NCBI RefSeq assembly: GCF_032854445.1
Contig: NC_088306.1
Coordinates: 190,501-254,500, forward strand
Length of the DNA: 64,000 bases
Direction of reading: 5' to 3'
Origin: Liolophura sinensis
Taxonomy: Eukaryota; Mollusca; Polyplacophora; Chitonida; Chitonidae
How positions within the stretch are numbered: the first letter of the stretch is position 1; the number at the start of each line of letters is the position of its first letter. The notes under the pieces were generated by a model that had not been told where the DNA came from, made no database searches, and was given only the letters and a program-made list of their open reading frames with translations. This document shows positions 38,041 to 48,959 of this stretch, piece by piece. The translations under genes were made by a program, and so were the position numbers.

Positions 38041-40395
38041 TTTAGTGTGTTAAAAAGATATTACGAGAAATTCTTTACAAGTCGTTGTTGTTAGCTGCTG
38101 AATCCTTACGGTGTAGAATTCAGTACCTGAACCTTTGTCACTTTCCCTGTTCTGAAAACATATGCCCCAGTACTGATTACCCTGACTGCTCTACTTGCCC
38201 CTGTTTCACTGGCTCAGATATTCTGGAAATTTTAAACTGTTCAGGGGAGCTCAATCGCTTGAGAATTCTCCTGTTAGAAGCATTACTGTGCTATGGTACC
38301 ACCTCTGATAGGAGAGTGCATGTGTCTCATTTTGCGGAGTGTGGGAATACCTTTTATATAGGTTTGACACATGTGACGGATATGTTTCATTTTCCTGTTT
38401 TCCAAATTGACTACCGAAATATCCACACCCCACGGAGGAAATGCGATGTTATGTATAAGTGGTTAACTCCCGCAGAAAAATTACAATTTGTTAAAAAATT
38501 TCACCAACAAAGCTTGACTAACCTCTCAGAAATAGTGGCTGTAAGTAACGCTATAGACTTATTGTTAAATCATATATATATAATGAATGTCTCCCCCTTA
38601 TTAAAATAGCAATGAAAAAAGCTAAAATTACCAAGCCTTGGATAAGTTATGCTGTTCTCACATTTATACGAAAACAAAACTGACTAAAGAAATTACATAT
38701 ATCTAATAAAAACATCCATATAACTGCTCAGTTTAAAAAGTACAGAAACAAATTAAATCATAACCTACATGTAGCAAAGGAAAAATACAAATAAGAACAA
38801 ATTATTAAGGCCAATAATAATATAAAAGATACTAGGAAAATAGTTAACGAACTCATGAACAAAACCAAATCAAGGAAGTTATCTAATACTTTTAAAAGTA
38901 CCAATCGTATAACGTCAGATTCTCAAACAATAGCTGATGGCTTAAATGATTACTTCTCAAATACAGCTCTAACACTCGATCATAGTTTACCACAGCCCAG
39001 TGAAAGGTTCCAGGACTATCTCGCAGAACCATTCAGTTCATACTTTGTTTTAGAGCCATGCACGCGAACAGAAAAAATAAATATTGTTTCTAATCTGAAA
39101 AGTGGAGCAAGTGGTAAAGATGGCACAAAATCACCCTTTGTTAAGCTCGTCAAAGGTCATATCTCGGCGATTTTCTGCCAACTAGTGAACTTATAGTTTA
39201 CTTCAGGCACATTTCCGACAGCATAAAAAGTGCCAATGTTTGCCAAATATATAATACTAAGCAAAATCACTCATTGAAAACTACTGCCTTATCTCTGTTC
39301 TGCCATATTTTAGCCAAATAATTGAAAAAGCTATAGTCACTCGCGTGACTGACCCTGTAGAAAGTAACACACTATTATACCGTAACCGGTCCGGATTTCG
39401 ATCAAACCACTCGAGATCCTTAGCGATAATAAATCTTCTAGGGAAAAACATTAAAGACTAGGAATCAAAACAATACAGCATTGCAACATTTCTGGGTTTA
39501 ACTAAAGTTTTTTATACTGTCAATCATGGAATTCTTTTAACAAAATTACATTACTACGGATTTCGCAACAATAGCGAAAACTGGATAAACGCCATCTTAA
39601 AATCTTAGGCCGCTTTAAATGCACCGAATATATTAATTGTTTGCCTGCTCCATCCACAATCACACACGGTGTGCCCCAAGGATCTATATTGAGTCCGCGG
39701 CTTTTTATTGTATATATAAACGATATCGAAAAATCCATAACTTAAATAAACATTCCGTCATTTGCTGACGATACTTCTGCACATATTCCCGGTAACAACT
39801 TAACACAACTATCCAATAGTATAGAAATGAGCTACAAAAGTTGAATGACTCTTTCGTCAGCAATAGACTAACACAAAATGTTAGTAAAACAAAATTTATG
39901 CTGACAAAGCCCTTTTACTGTCGAAAAGATTATTCAGATACAGCTCTTTATATTTCAGAACAATCGTTGGAAAGAGTTAGCGAATATAAATTTCTTAACG
40001 TATTTGTTAATGACAAATTAATTAGGACTACATACATTGAAGAAATATCAAAAATAATTTCGAGAAACTTTCAACTTATTAGATCATATTTGTGAATGTC
40101 TGAATGTGTAAAATCGCGCATGCCTTGTGTTATTCCTTGGTATATCCTTACCTGTCCTACTGTAATCTTGTCTGGGGAAATGCGTCTCCGTCTCATTTAT
40201 GTTTCTGTATGTTTTCAGGCGTTTACTTAGCCCAGTACCATGGACAGTCTCTCAACCACATCGCACGATACTCCTCTCATCTCTATTTCGTGTGTAATCC
40301 AAACGTCACCATGGAAACCCCAATTTTCGAACACATTCATGACGATTTAAAACAAGCTCACTTTAAAATATTTACCAAATACGCTTGTTAATGGT
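38041..40395 (+). pseudogene. Decayed LINE (Jockey/CR1-like RT), many stops and frameshifts
   Basis: Pieces of one retrotransposon polyprotein run in order on the plus strand in different frames. An open stretch runs to about 38609, then a linker with NDYFSN near 38946, then GKDGT near 39115. RT motifs follow: TVNHGILL near 39518, GVPQGSILSPRLF near 39670 and FADDTS near 39760. A C-terminal thumb part (YPYLSYCNLVWGN) lies near 40146-40185. The FADD catalytic box survives, but stops and frameshifts interrupt all of it. The motif set fits Jockey/CR1-type LINEs rather than the L1/Tx1 element at 5.9-12 kb. The exact clade is uncertain. Confidence 0.75.
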
Positions 40396-40549
40396 ATGAA
40401 CTATTTAATACAGAACATAACTGTTTAAATCTGTTTTAAAATTATAATTAAGACCAAATAAAATAGAGAAACCGAAAAATGTAACAAAATTATTCATTTG
40501 TTCGACACGCTACCACCAGCCTTTTCTCTTTATTTCCCTGTACAATGTC

Positions 40550-40985
40550 TTGATTGTTACTTCATTTGTGTGTTGCTGACACCTTACTCAAAAATGGATT
40601 CATCCATTTGTGTGTTGCTGACACCTTACTCAAGGATGGATTCATTCATTTGTGTGTTGCTAACACCTTACTCAAAGATGGATTCATCTATTTGTGTGTT
40701 GCTGACACCTTACTCCAGAATGGATTCATTCATTTATGTGTTGCTGACACCTTACTGAAAAATGGATTCATTCATTTGTGTGTTGCTAATACCTTACTGA
40801 AAAATGGATTCATCCTTTTGTGTGCCGCTGGCACCTTTCTCAAGGATGGATTCATCCATTTGTCTGTTGCTAACAACTTACTCAAAAATGGATTCGTTCA
40901 TTTGTGTGTTGCTAATACCTTACTCAAGGATGGATTCATTCATTTGTGTGTTGCTGACACCTTACTCAAAAATGCATTCATCCAT
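40550..40985. repeat. 42-bp minisatellite, about 10 copies
   Basis: TTTGTGTGTTGCTGACACC with TTACTCAAAAATGGATTCAT recurs every 42 bp. The unit is stop-free in two frames, producing artefact frames of 14-residue repeats. Confidence 0.9.
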
Positions 40986-40989
40986 TTCA

Positions 40990-41130
40990 TTGTTGTTTTA
41001 CGGTATGCTCAAGAATTTTTAACTGTGACAATGGCGGTCAGTTTTATGGTTGAATGGAATAGGGTTGTTTAGAGTAAACCTTGTCACGAGTGACGTACAG
41101 GTATGCCCACCATACTATTGAGTGGTAGTA
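40990..41130 (-). mobile_element. SINE-like fragment, family C
   Basis: TTGTTTTACGGTATGCTCAA, CAATGGCGGTCAGTTTTATGG and GACGTACAGGTATGCCCACC are in the order seen at 17185-17345. It starts directly at the end of the 42-bp array. Confidence 0.5.
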
Positions 41131-41349
41131 AAGAAAAGGCTGGGTCTGGAAGACCTCGGGCTGGGAGACCCCCCCCGCCGTCCCCCCTGTTCACTATAAA
41201 CGGACTGGAAAGCTCTCCGTCCCCTTGAATGCCCCCAGCCCACATAGCCCACATAGCTTCGAGCTACATAAGATTAGCCCAAAAACTTCTGTAGGCAAAC
41301 AACGTCCCGCGTACATAAACATTGGTCATCCACGTTCATCCCCGCGCAT

Positions 41350-41766
41350 CAAGAGGCGCCATCTATGATGTTACACATGACACACAAGATAGACGGTTAC
41401 ATTCGGAAACCAGCGTCATCTATGTTGTTAAATACCATGTACGTGATAGATATGTACATAGGGATAACAGCGCCGTCTATGTGCTTGATCACAATGCAGA
41501 TCGTCAGAGATTCTGAACGCTCTGTCCATACCTGCCAACGAAAGTGTTATACTCATTGTAAAATTTGAGAACCTTAGAATAAAGGCGTTTGATGGAGTAT
41601 TCTTGACAAACTAGTTTTTGAACTAGCAACTTGTGACGCACATTAAAGTCATCACAATTAACGCAAGATCTGACAAATGCTACAAGGCGAGATATGTATA
41701 CGCCATATGCAGGACCCTTTGGTATATTGCTATCTAAATAAGGATAATTTACAATATCAAAATTGA
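41350..41766 (-). repeat. Direct repeat at PLE 3' end (pseudo-LTR-like), copy 1
   Basis: From AAGAGGCGCCATCTATGATG at 41350 to ATCAAAATTG at 41766, the sequence matches 44657-45068 in the same orientation. It covers a short non-PLE segment plus the PLE 3' coding end. Partial head-to-tail copies that act like pseudo-LTRs are a known property of PLEs. Confidence 0.8.
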
Positions 41767-44280
41767 AATTATCCCTTTTGTCGTAAAGGCGGCGTGAAAG
41801 GAGACCTTGTCCGTCTTTGTACAGATATAGATCCAAATAAGATGTACCATCAGGACTATCTGTTGTCTCCTTTAAATCCAATGAAGGCGGATAGATTTCC
41901 TTCACCGCTTCAGCAATATTGGGATTATTTAACGCCAGTAGATTTTCAATATACCGCTTGGTAAATGAAAAGGATCCAGCTTTAAAGATATTACTTTTAA
42001 GTAGTTTCTGCATATAGTCGTATTCAAATGAAAACAGGTATAGGTCTGCCAAAAGAGGCGCACAATTGGTACCCATTGGAATACCTATGCACTGTTGGTG
42101 AATGGTATCTCCGAATTTCACATAAATGTTATTAATGAGAAATTCAAGTAATTCAATAAATAATGTAACATCCCATTAGTGGTAACCTTTATAAAGAGTA
42201 GAACTAAAGAAAGCCTTATTGCTTCTGACGTTAATGTAACGGTGACTTGTTTTAGTAAATACCGAGACAATTAACGACGATATTCTTTCAATAAGATCTT
42301 TGTGAGGAATCGTAGTATAGAGAGTAGAGAAATCCCATGTGGATACGTCTTTGTACGGTATATGCATATGAGCATCGAGTTCTTCTGTAAGACGTTTGGA
42401 GTTGTTAAGAATCCACATGCAGTTGACACCTGAATTTTTGTTATGGCACAACAATACTTATTAAAAAATGACTTTACTTCTTGTAACGCTCTCGTAAGTA
42501 GGGTTGACAAGAGTTTGGTGGTACAACTTCTTGAACCTGCAATAAATCGAGCCTTGTATGGGGATTTATGCATTTTAGGAATCCAGTAAAGTTGTGGTAT
42601 TTCTGTGTGACGGGTAGGTATATTTATGCCCCTTTTTTTAAGAAAGGTTTTGTGTTTGTTAAATAGATCCTCCAGAGTACATGTAGTAGCAGAATACGTG
42701 GATGTCGTTGTAGATGCATATAGCTCTTGAACAAGAATTTAATAATAATAATTCTTGCAAATAAAGATGACATTATTAGGAGCCTTATCTGCTACAGTGA
42801 TGACAAATTTACTATGAAGGTCAGCAAGTGTTTCTTGCACAATGGGATCCTTCAGAGCCTGTTTAACTTGAGGTAGAGCATCAATGTCTAGACGGTGTAT
42901 AGTTAAACTAACTTTCTTTTTGACAATCTCAAGCCAATCGTTAAGTACCGAAGAATCCACTTTCTCCCGTTTTTGACCATTTTTTTAACATACTCCTCAA
43001 GTGCCGAGATGATATTTTTTTGTTTAATCGAATGTTGACATTACTCTTTTCTCTATACTTAGGACCCCTCACAAAGAGATTCCTTAGATCATGATTCTTA
43101 ATAATATTAAGGTCACCAGTCAGGACATGTTTACATTTGTCGTAGGTAAAAACTGAGGATTCACAATCACAGTTATAGCCGCCAGAAGTATACGTCGCCA
43201 AATCGAACTCCTTGATGGCCTGGGAATAATTGAAAATTTTGGAAGCGATAGGCTTTGTATACTCATATGATATGCAAGGTGGCTCTTGGATATTAAAATA
43301 ATTAGGCACAGCACTATGAACATCAGGTTCATTAAAGATGCGTTCAAGGTTAATTAAATCAAGGCCACTGTCTAAATGCTTTATCTTCAGAAAGAATCGA
43401 TCGTGTTGAGTTTCATTTGTAGTTACAGGGCGATACAATCGAAAATGCGATGTCTTGACACAGGCGTACAAGGTGAGGTGGAACATTAAAATTGTGTATG
43501 TTATTGGATACGTCTTGAACTACCTGTCTTAGCAAGTTCAATGGCAGTGCATGTAATACTGTGCGTAGAGCATAAATGCTATTGGTGTCATACGACAATC
43601 CTACTAGATAACTAACTGTAACATGTTTGTGAACCATGTTTCTGTTGAACTTCCTCCTACCATGACTGCGAGGTCTACGTTTATGGTATTTGAATAAATT
43701 TGTTACGATGGAGTCATATGGTTGGCTAGATGTTACACTGCCGATTCCCATAACGTTATCATTCAACCCATATAGGAAGACTGAACCAACCTCTAGCATC
43801 CAGAAAAGATCACGGTCACGGATTTTACGTTCAAATTCGACTTCTGTCTCATTTGTTGATGGATAAACCGATTCTATTATCTGAATGCTGAAATGGCCCC
43901 AGTCATGGTCGGAGGCAGAGAAATGCTTGCCTATTAGCAATTGTTTCTTGCGCACGGACTTACGGTGCCCGTACGTTTGAGCTGGATCAATACAGCGCAC
44001 CTTTGAACCTGCCATCTTCGGTGAGGAACTGGGCGTTCATGATCACATACAGATAAACGTTCAATGCGCCCTCCGCCTCTGCCTCTTTTGTGACCTTTAT
44101 GGTCATCCCTTCGCTGGCGTTCTCCACACGCCTTCCACTGCCGTGGAGCTGGTCCTCGTGTATGGTCCTTAAATATAAGCGTCATGTCGGACATTCGTAT
44201 ACTATTCGTAGTCCGTAAAGGGCGTTCTAAGTCGATAATCGCAAGATCCATTTCCAAAACAACGTTTAACACTAGCTCCC
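41350..44280 (-). mobile_element. Decayed Penelope-like element with GIY-YIG-like domain before RT
   Basis: Minus-strand coding pieces appear in order. A basic N-terminus lies at about 44272-43934. An endonuclease-like segment with DLFWMLEVGSVFLYGLND lies near 43810. A Cys/His-bearing segment (CDCESS, CKHVLTGDLNIIKN) lies near 43190-43085. The RT follows with FSTLYTTIPHKDL near 42325, GIPMGTNCAPLLADL near 42080 and RYIENLLALNN near 41955, then a C-terminal part to 41504. A GIY-YIG-like part before the RT is the permuted order described for the Naiad group of PLEs. The catalytic YIDD box reads YIEN, and several frameshifts occur, so it is dead. Family assignment is from motifs only. Confidence 0.68.
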
Positions 44281-44289
44281 AAAGATAAA

Positions 44290-44700
44290 GGTATGTAAGA
44301 AATTATACAAATAGGAAATAAAGCCGGTAACACACAAGAGAGAAGCGGTCATCAGTTTTTCATTGATGCTGGGCAGACAGTAGATATTCCAGGCATGAAT
44401 TCCATATCAAAATTCGTAGTCCATGAATGCGTTCCAGGTCAAATAACAATTAAACAAGGTATCTCAGTCGCGCTTTGATTCCACCTGTTCAACCATGCAC
44501 ACCATAATGAGCATGGCTACCTTTACGACCCCTAGCCCCAGGTTAAGCGGTATTAGATACAGTTTGAAAATGACGAGCGTTCCAGACCTTAACCGAACAG
44601 ATTGTGATTCACGGACGATTACGTCTTTCCCGTTAATATGTAAGGATCTCATATTACAAGAGGCGCCATCTATAATGTTACACATGACATGCTGGTCTGT
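44290..44700 (+). pseudogene. Decayed ORF of a virus-like gene cluster, N side
   Basis: A plus-strand frame contains FFIDAGQTVDIPGMNS near 44359-44406 and stops at about 44479. After frameshifts, YLYDP near 44518 and a final frame with KDLILQEAPSIM near 44643-44678 follow. The residue texture is that of a folded protein, with stops typical of decay. A related sequence lies at about 52075-52370. I do not recognise a named family. Together with the neighbours it may be a structural-protein gene of an integrated virus-like element (inference). Confidence 0.35.
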
Positions 44701-45068
44701 ATAAAAGCTAGACGGTTACATTCGGCAACCAGCGCCATCTGTGTTGTTAAATACCATGTACGAGATAGATATGTGTGGATAGATATCAGGATAACAGCGC
44801 CGTCTATGTGCTTGATCACAATGCAGATCGTCAGAGATTCTGAACGATCTGTTCATACCTGCCATACCTGAGACAGTTAGAATGAAGGCGCTTGATGGAT
44901 TATCCTTGACAACTACTTTGAGCTAACAATCACTGACGCAAATTATAGTCATCACAATTTACACAAGACACAAGACAAATGCTGCAAGGCGAGATATGTA
45001 TACGCCAAATGCAGGACCCTTTGGTATATTGCTATCCAAATAAGGATAATTTCCAAAATCAAAATTGT
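44657..45068 (-). repeat. Direct repeat at PLE 3' end, copy 2 (5'-truncated PLE)
   Basis: It matches 41350-41766 over about 410 bp at roughly 85 per cent identity by eye. It includes the PLE 3' coding end (AGGCGAGATATGTATACGCC) and breaks off near 45068. In PLE orientation it lies upstream of the longer copy, so the two form a partial head-to-tail pair. Confidence 0.8.
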
Positions 45069-45157
45069 AAGTGCAGGTACTTAAACCTGAGTAAGTCTTC
45101 CAACTGCACATCCGTTGGGCTCACCGCTGCCTGGGGTGGGATTACACAAAATTTGAA

Positions 45158-46166
45158 ATGGCCCTCAATATCGTCAGCAGACGGACTGGTAAGCCTTTGG
45201 TACTATCCACACTAGCTAACCGGCGCGGTGGGCCTAACGCTATCAGGTATGATCTGGGCTTTGTCGACTGGACGCGGCTCCCTAAGGGAAAGTCAGCCTT
45301 GCCGAAGGCGGCCGCCACAGCTCTGCAGACGACCGCCAATGAACTGGGTGCCACGGCCGCCAGGGTAGACACCCTTGAGCTGAAGGATTTTGGCCAGACG
45401 GCGAAAGAAGCCTCTGATGCTATCCAGAAAATGGAAGCAAGTCTGACCGATAGCGACATCGAGCGGGACCTTGTAACGATGTACGACTCACCGATCAAAT
45501 TTCAAGAGATACCGGGGTTGAACAAGGCGCTATCCGGGGTGAGCTCACGAATAACCTCGCCAAGCTGTCTAGACTCGAAGAAGATATAGCGTGGCAAAAA
45601 CGGAAGATAGGGGAGGCTGAGGATGAGTTCGCCCGACGCCGCGTCGCGGAGCGGCTACGTGATCTGCAGGATGAGAGGGCGTCCCGCCTCGAGGCGGCCT
45701 CTTCGACGCGCGAAGCTCTGTGGTCCCAAATAAATCGCATTAGGGAGACCATCCAACGCATCCTACACGAAGATACCGCTCTGGCCGAACGCATCCGCAC
45801 ACTCTTGCGGGAGCAAGGGATCACCACCTTCTCAATCCTCACGGCGTTTGGCATGGCGATCTCGACACTGGTGTTAGCATTGACTGGTGGTGGGGGCTCT
45901 GCGCCTTCTCCGCTGCCTCTTCCTAAACCAACCGACAGAGGCGGTCTTAAACAGTGGGTTAAACGGCACTTACAGACCTGGGGCGAGCCCTTGGCAATTT
46001 GGCTGGGAAGGCGGCTGAAGCGTTGCCTGGGATTATTGGCAGCGTTGTGTCCTGGTTGTTGAGTCTCCACGGAAAAACAGCTGGATGGCTCGCCGAGAAT
46101 CTCTGGGCTCTGATCATCGCAGTAGGCAGCCTGATGCTCGTGGCCTTGCGAAGCTGGCTAATGTAA
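45158..46166 (+). pseudogene. Virus-like cluster gene: coiled-coil protein with C-terminal membrane segment, frameshifted
   Basis: The frame opens at ATG 45158 and runs about 125 codons in frame 2. It then shifts to frame 1 near 45540 and to frame 3 near 45990, ending at TAA 46164-46166, about 335 residues in all. The first third has basic and Ala-rich parts (MALNIVSRRTG; ALPKAAATALQTTANELGAT). The middle is strongly charged and helical, probably coiled coil (RLRDLQDERASRLEAASSTR). A hydrophobic segment follows (FSILTAFGMAISTLVLALTG) with a Gly/Pro linker, and near the end another (LWALIIAVGSLMLVALRS). The family is not recognised by name. The gene is convergent with the minus-strand gene that follows and overlaps its end by 9 bp. 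GC content is higher than in nearby DNA. Confidence 0.5.
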
Positions 46167-47309
46167 GTACCACAACAGCAGTATGCCGGTACCGACCCCG
46201 GCGATCACGAGAGCGGCCGTGGTTCTTTTCTTTCGGAACCATTGGGACAGAGCCGCCCTGCGGCCCTTGCGCTGGCTCGCGCTTGGATGGCGGTTTCACA
46301 GCTCTTTTTTCTCCGCTCCCGTGGAGCTGCAGGGTTGGCGGCAACTTGCTGTTGACCCCATCGTTGGCGCCTAGCTTCTGGGCCTCTGTAGCCACGACGA
46401 ACTTGTTGTTGTAGTTGGCTATCTACCCGATCTGCAGTAACATGTCGCTTGGCGCCAAGTACAGGCCTATGCCGAACACAAAGTCGACGGCGCTGCCAGC
46501 GTACTGCAGCACATTTTGGTAGCGTTTGATGGCCGAGGGCAAGTCGACTGGGGAGGAGATGGCGTCTTCGATCTTGGGAAAAAAACTGCCTCTGCGCGTC
46601 GAACGCCGTCTCTGTCCCCAGGATCCGTGTTCGTGTCTGCACTTGGGCGCCTAATACTGCCCAGACGTACGTCCGGATGGAGTCGTTTAGGCGCTCTACG
46701 CCCGGTTCTGTGAAGCCTTGGGATTTCTCCACAATGAACGATGCCCAGCCGTCCACATCGTCCTGTTCGCCATATTTTCTAGGGTAGGACATCCTGCTGG
46801 GATCATAGGATCCGTTGCCAACAGATCCGTAACCGATCCTTGTCATGTAGTAGTATGATTTTCCGAGACCGTGATTTACACCACTCTGCCTCCAGTCTGT
46901 ATGTGGAGAGACGGAGAACTCACGGCAAATCCTTTCATAAGTCCTTTTGCCCTAGGGGTTGTCCAACGCCTCCGAAGCTCTGTCTTGGGGTAAGGGGGCT
47001 TTGAACTCTTCCAAAATCCGCCGGTAGTGGTAGGTGTGGAATGCGACTAAGGTATTCGAGGGTGGGGTGGGGGTGGGTTGGTTGTATGGGGGGGGGGTGG
47101 AGTAGGTGGTCTTTAACGGACACGCCGCAACCCGTAGTCGCGCACCAAAGCGCAAAGTTCAGTTGGTTCTGCCAGAACTGCATTGGGTCGGTATTCCAAG
47201 TTGGACTGTGGAGAATCTGGTTACTGATGGTAGGTGGTAGCCCGAGAACACATCTGTGCAAGGCCTTACCCTCGCTAACAGATGTTAGAACGTGCGAGAT
47301 GATCTGCAT
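46158..47309 (-). pseudogene. Virus-like cluster gene, convergent, with C-terminal membrane segment, frameshifted
   Basis: The minus-strand coding signal starts at or before ATG 47309 (FWQNQLNFALWCATTGCGVS near 47200). It continues through a Pro/His-rich piece made of a C/G-run, then shifts frame to a segment with ATG 46846 (MTRIGYGSVGNGSYDPSRMS) and GFTEPGVERLNDSIRTYVWA. It shifts again near 46575 and ends with a hydrophobic helix (ALVIAGVGTGILLLWYL) and TAG at 46160-46158. About 380 residues in total if it is one gene; two genes are also possible. The function is unknown. Layout and composition suggest a virion-type protein of an integrated element, which is inference. Confidence 0.45.
47060..47101 (+). 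other. G-run tract, potential G-quadruplex
   Basis: GGGTGGGGTGGGGGTGGG is followed after a short gap by ten G. It lies inside the decayed minus-strand gene, where it encodes Pro/His-rich sequence and probably expanded after inactivation. Confidence 0.5.
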
Positions 47310-47640
47310 GGGTTTGGACGATATATAATGGGCCGGCCTTGTAAGTGGCCTCTCTATTGAAGCTGAGGGCGGTTCTCTTCATGGTGATACATACACACTG
47401 AAGATGTTTATAGCCTTGAGCGAAGTTCAACAAGGTCGCAGTGCACTCCTCCAATCATGTAAATATTTGTAACCTTGAGCGATGTTCAACAAGGGCGCAG
47501 AGCCCTCCTCCCATCATGTCTAGACAATCAAGAAGGCCAGTACGAGGTCGCCCTACTCGAAATAACATTGTACCCACACTTGAGTGAATATCAACGCTGG
47601 ATCATAAGCGTAAGAACGTGCTCCAATCTTGTGATTCCCG

Positions 47641-47991
47641 TTGTTTAGGTCAATAAGTGGGGTTTCAGAAGGAGACAAACTACCCCAACTGGCGCCTCAG
47701 AAAGAGATATTCGTCCACCTAGACGAAGTGATCGCGTCCAAAAACATCGCCGCAGTGTCTACTGGTAATGCAAGTGGCTCTACTTTTCTGAGGGCAATCC
47801 CGGTATCCCGTGGAGGCATGAACTGCGGAAAGACGGCGGCATTTGCCAACCCACAATACAAAACACTATTGGCTGACTTCTTGTCGCAGCTTACTATTAG
47901 GCTATTAGACAATGGCGGCCATCCTACAGATACATTATATTTAAGCGTGACCTTACACGTTAGTCGGCGCGAGGGACACGGTGGGCCCTAA
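47641..47991 (+). pseudogene. Virus-like cluster gene fragment, beta-rich protein
   Basis: This 116-codon open stretch opens after TGA at 47632-47634 and ends at TAA 47989-47991. It has no ATG until about 47818, so the 5' end is missing or altered. The sequence alternates hydrophobic residues like a beta-sandwich (KEIFVHLDEVIASKNIAAVS; TFLRAIPV; LADFLSQLTIRLLDNGG; TLYLSVTLHV). I cannot name the family. Its position divergent from the minus-strand gene and its composition tie it to the same cluster. Confidence 0.4.
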
Positions 47992-48052
47992 TTGCACTGC
48001 CATAGAAAGAAAGCGCCATTGGGGAGATCCGATGAAGAACCACTGAAGTTGA

Positions 48053-48440
48053 ATGAGATTGCCGATAATAGATGTCCGGTCCCCGGATTTACACCAAAAA
48101 CTGCCTGGTTTGATCTACTCACCATTTCCATCACCTCCCCAGTTACCCGCGCGGTCCTTAATCATTCTGGATATTGTATTGGGTCATAAAGCAGTTCCCG
48201 ATACCTTCCATGTCCTTCCTGGCTTGAGGATTGGATGGTTGGAAGAGCATGTCACTAAGGACGTGACCATCATCGCAAAACTGCTTAAGGGAGGATCTAT
48301 TCAAGTCGAGACGACGGTAGACAATGTCCAGGCCGCTGCGGCTCACCCGGTGCAGATGAGCCGAATAAATCTAGAGCATGGCATTCAGTTGAAACGGGTG
48401 AAAATAAGAACTAGCCTCAGGTCAGAACTTGAATTAAACA
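48053..48440 (+). other. Open frame of uncertain meaning next to the virus-like cluster
   Basis: A plus-strand frame continues for about 130 codons with charged and hydrophobic residues (GLRIGWLEEHVTKDVTIIAK) before a poly(C) run near 48501-48515. A second frame (47992-48189) is open over its first half. It could be more of the cluster or chance, and no domain is recognised. Confidence 0.25.
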
Positions 48441-48689
48441 CTGCACTTGCGTCCACACAGAGATACAGAGAAGCTGTATCCAACTCTACCCTCCTCTGCC
48501 CCCCCCCCCCCCCCACACACACACTGACGGTCCGCACGAGTATAGATTTCATCTATACTAGGTGGAGTGCAGTTGTGTTTGGTTTACTCAAACTGTAGTG
48601 CGCTATTGATGGCCAGTCAGATCATCTGTACTTTGCCTCGACAACTTCTTCCACTGGGCGATATTCGCAACCGTTTTCTCATATAAGCA

Positions 48690-48800
48690 TACTATTTATG
48701 TATTTGATTGTGGTTTACGCCATACTCAAGTATTTCACTTATACAACGTCGTCCAACATTATCGTAGGATGAATCTGGACAGAGCCAGGAGTATACCAAA
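48690..48800 (-). mobile_element. SINE family A, 3' end fragment
   Basis: TATTTGATTGTGGTTTACGC, CACTTATACAACG and CCAACATTATCGTAGG are a diverged complement of the family A 3' body. Confidence 0.55.
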
Positions 48801-48959
48801 GACCATACCAACGACCGGAACTTCCCACTTACGTATACGTTTCTGATAACGACATTGGATAGTATTGGCAAATACCTGATGCGTTAATCATACCATAAAT
48901 TCCGTTAAGTGCCATACGCATGCATCAATCTAGATGACAAACAAATCATTCACTCAATA
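48801..48959. other. Short non-coding gap
   Basis: Nothing recognised before the array. Confidence 0.4.

Noticed and set aside
47041-47155. Pro-rich frames around the G/C run as separate small genes
   Set aside because: They are better explained as a decayed part of the 46158-47309 minus-strand gene with an expanded G/C run.
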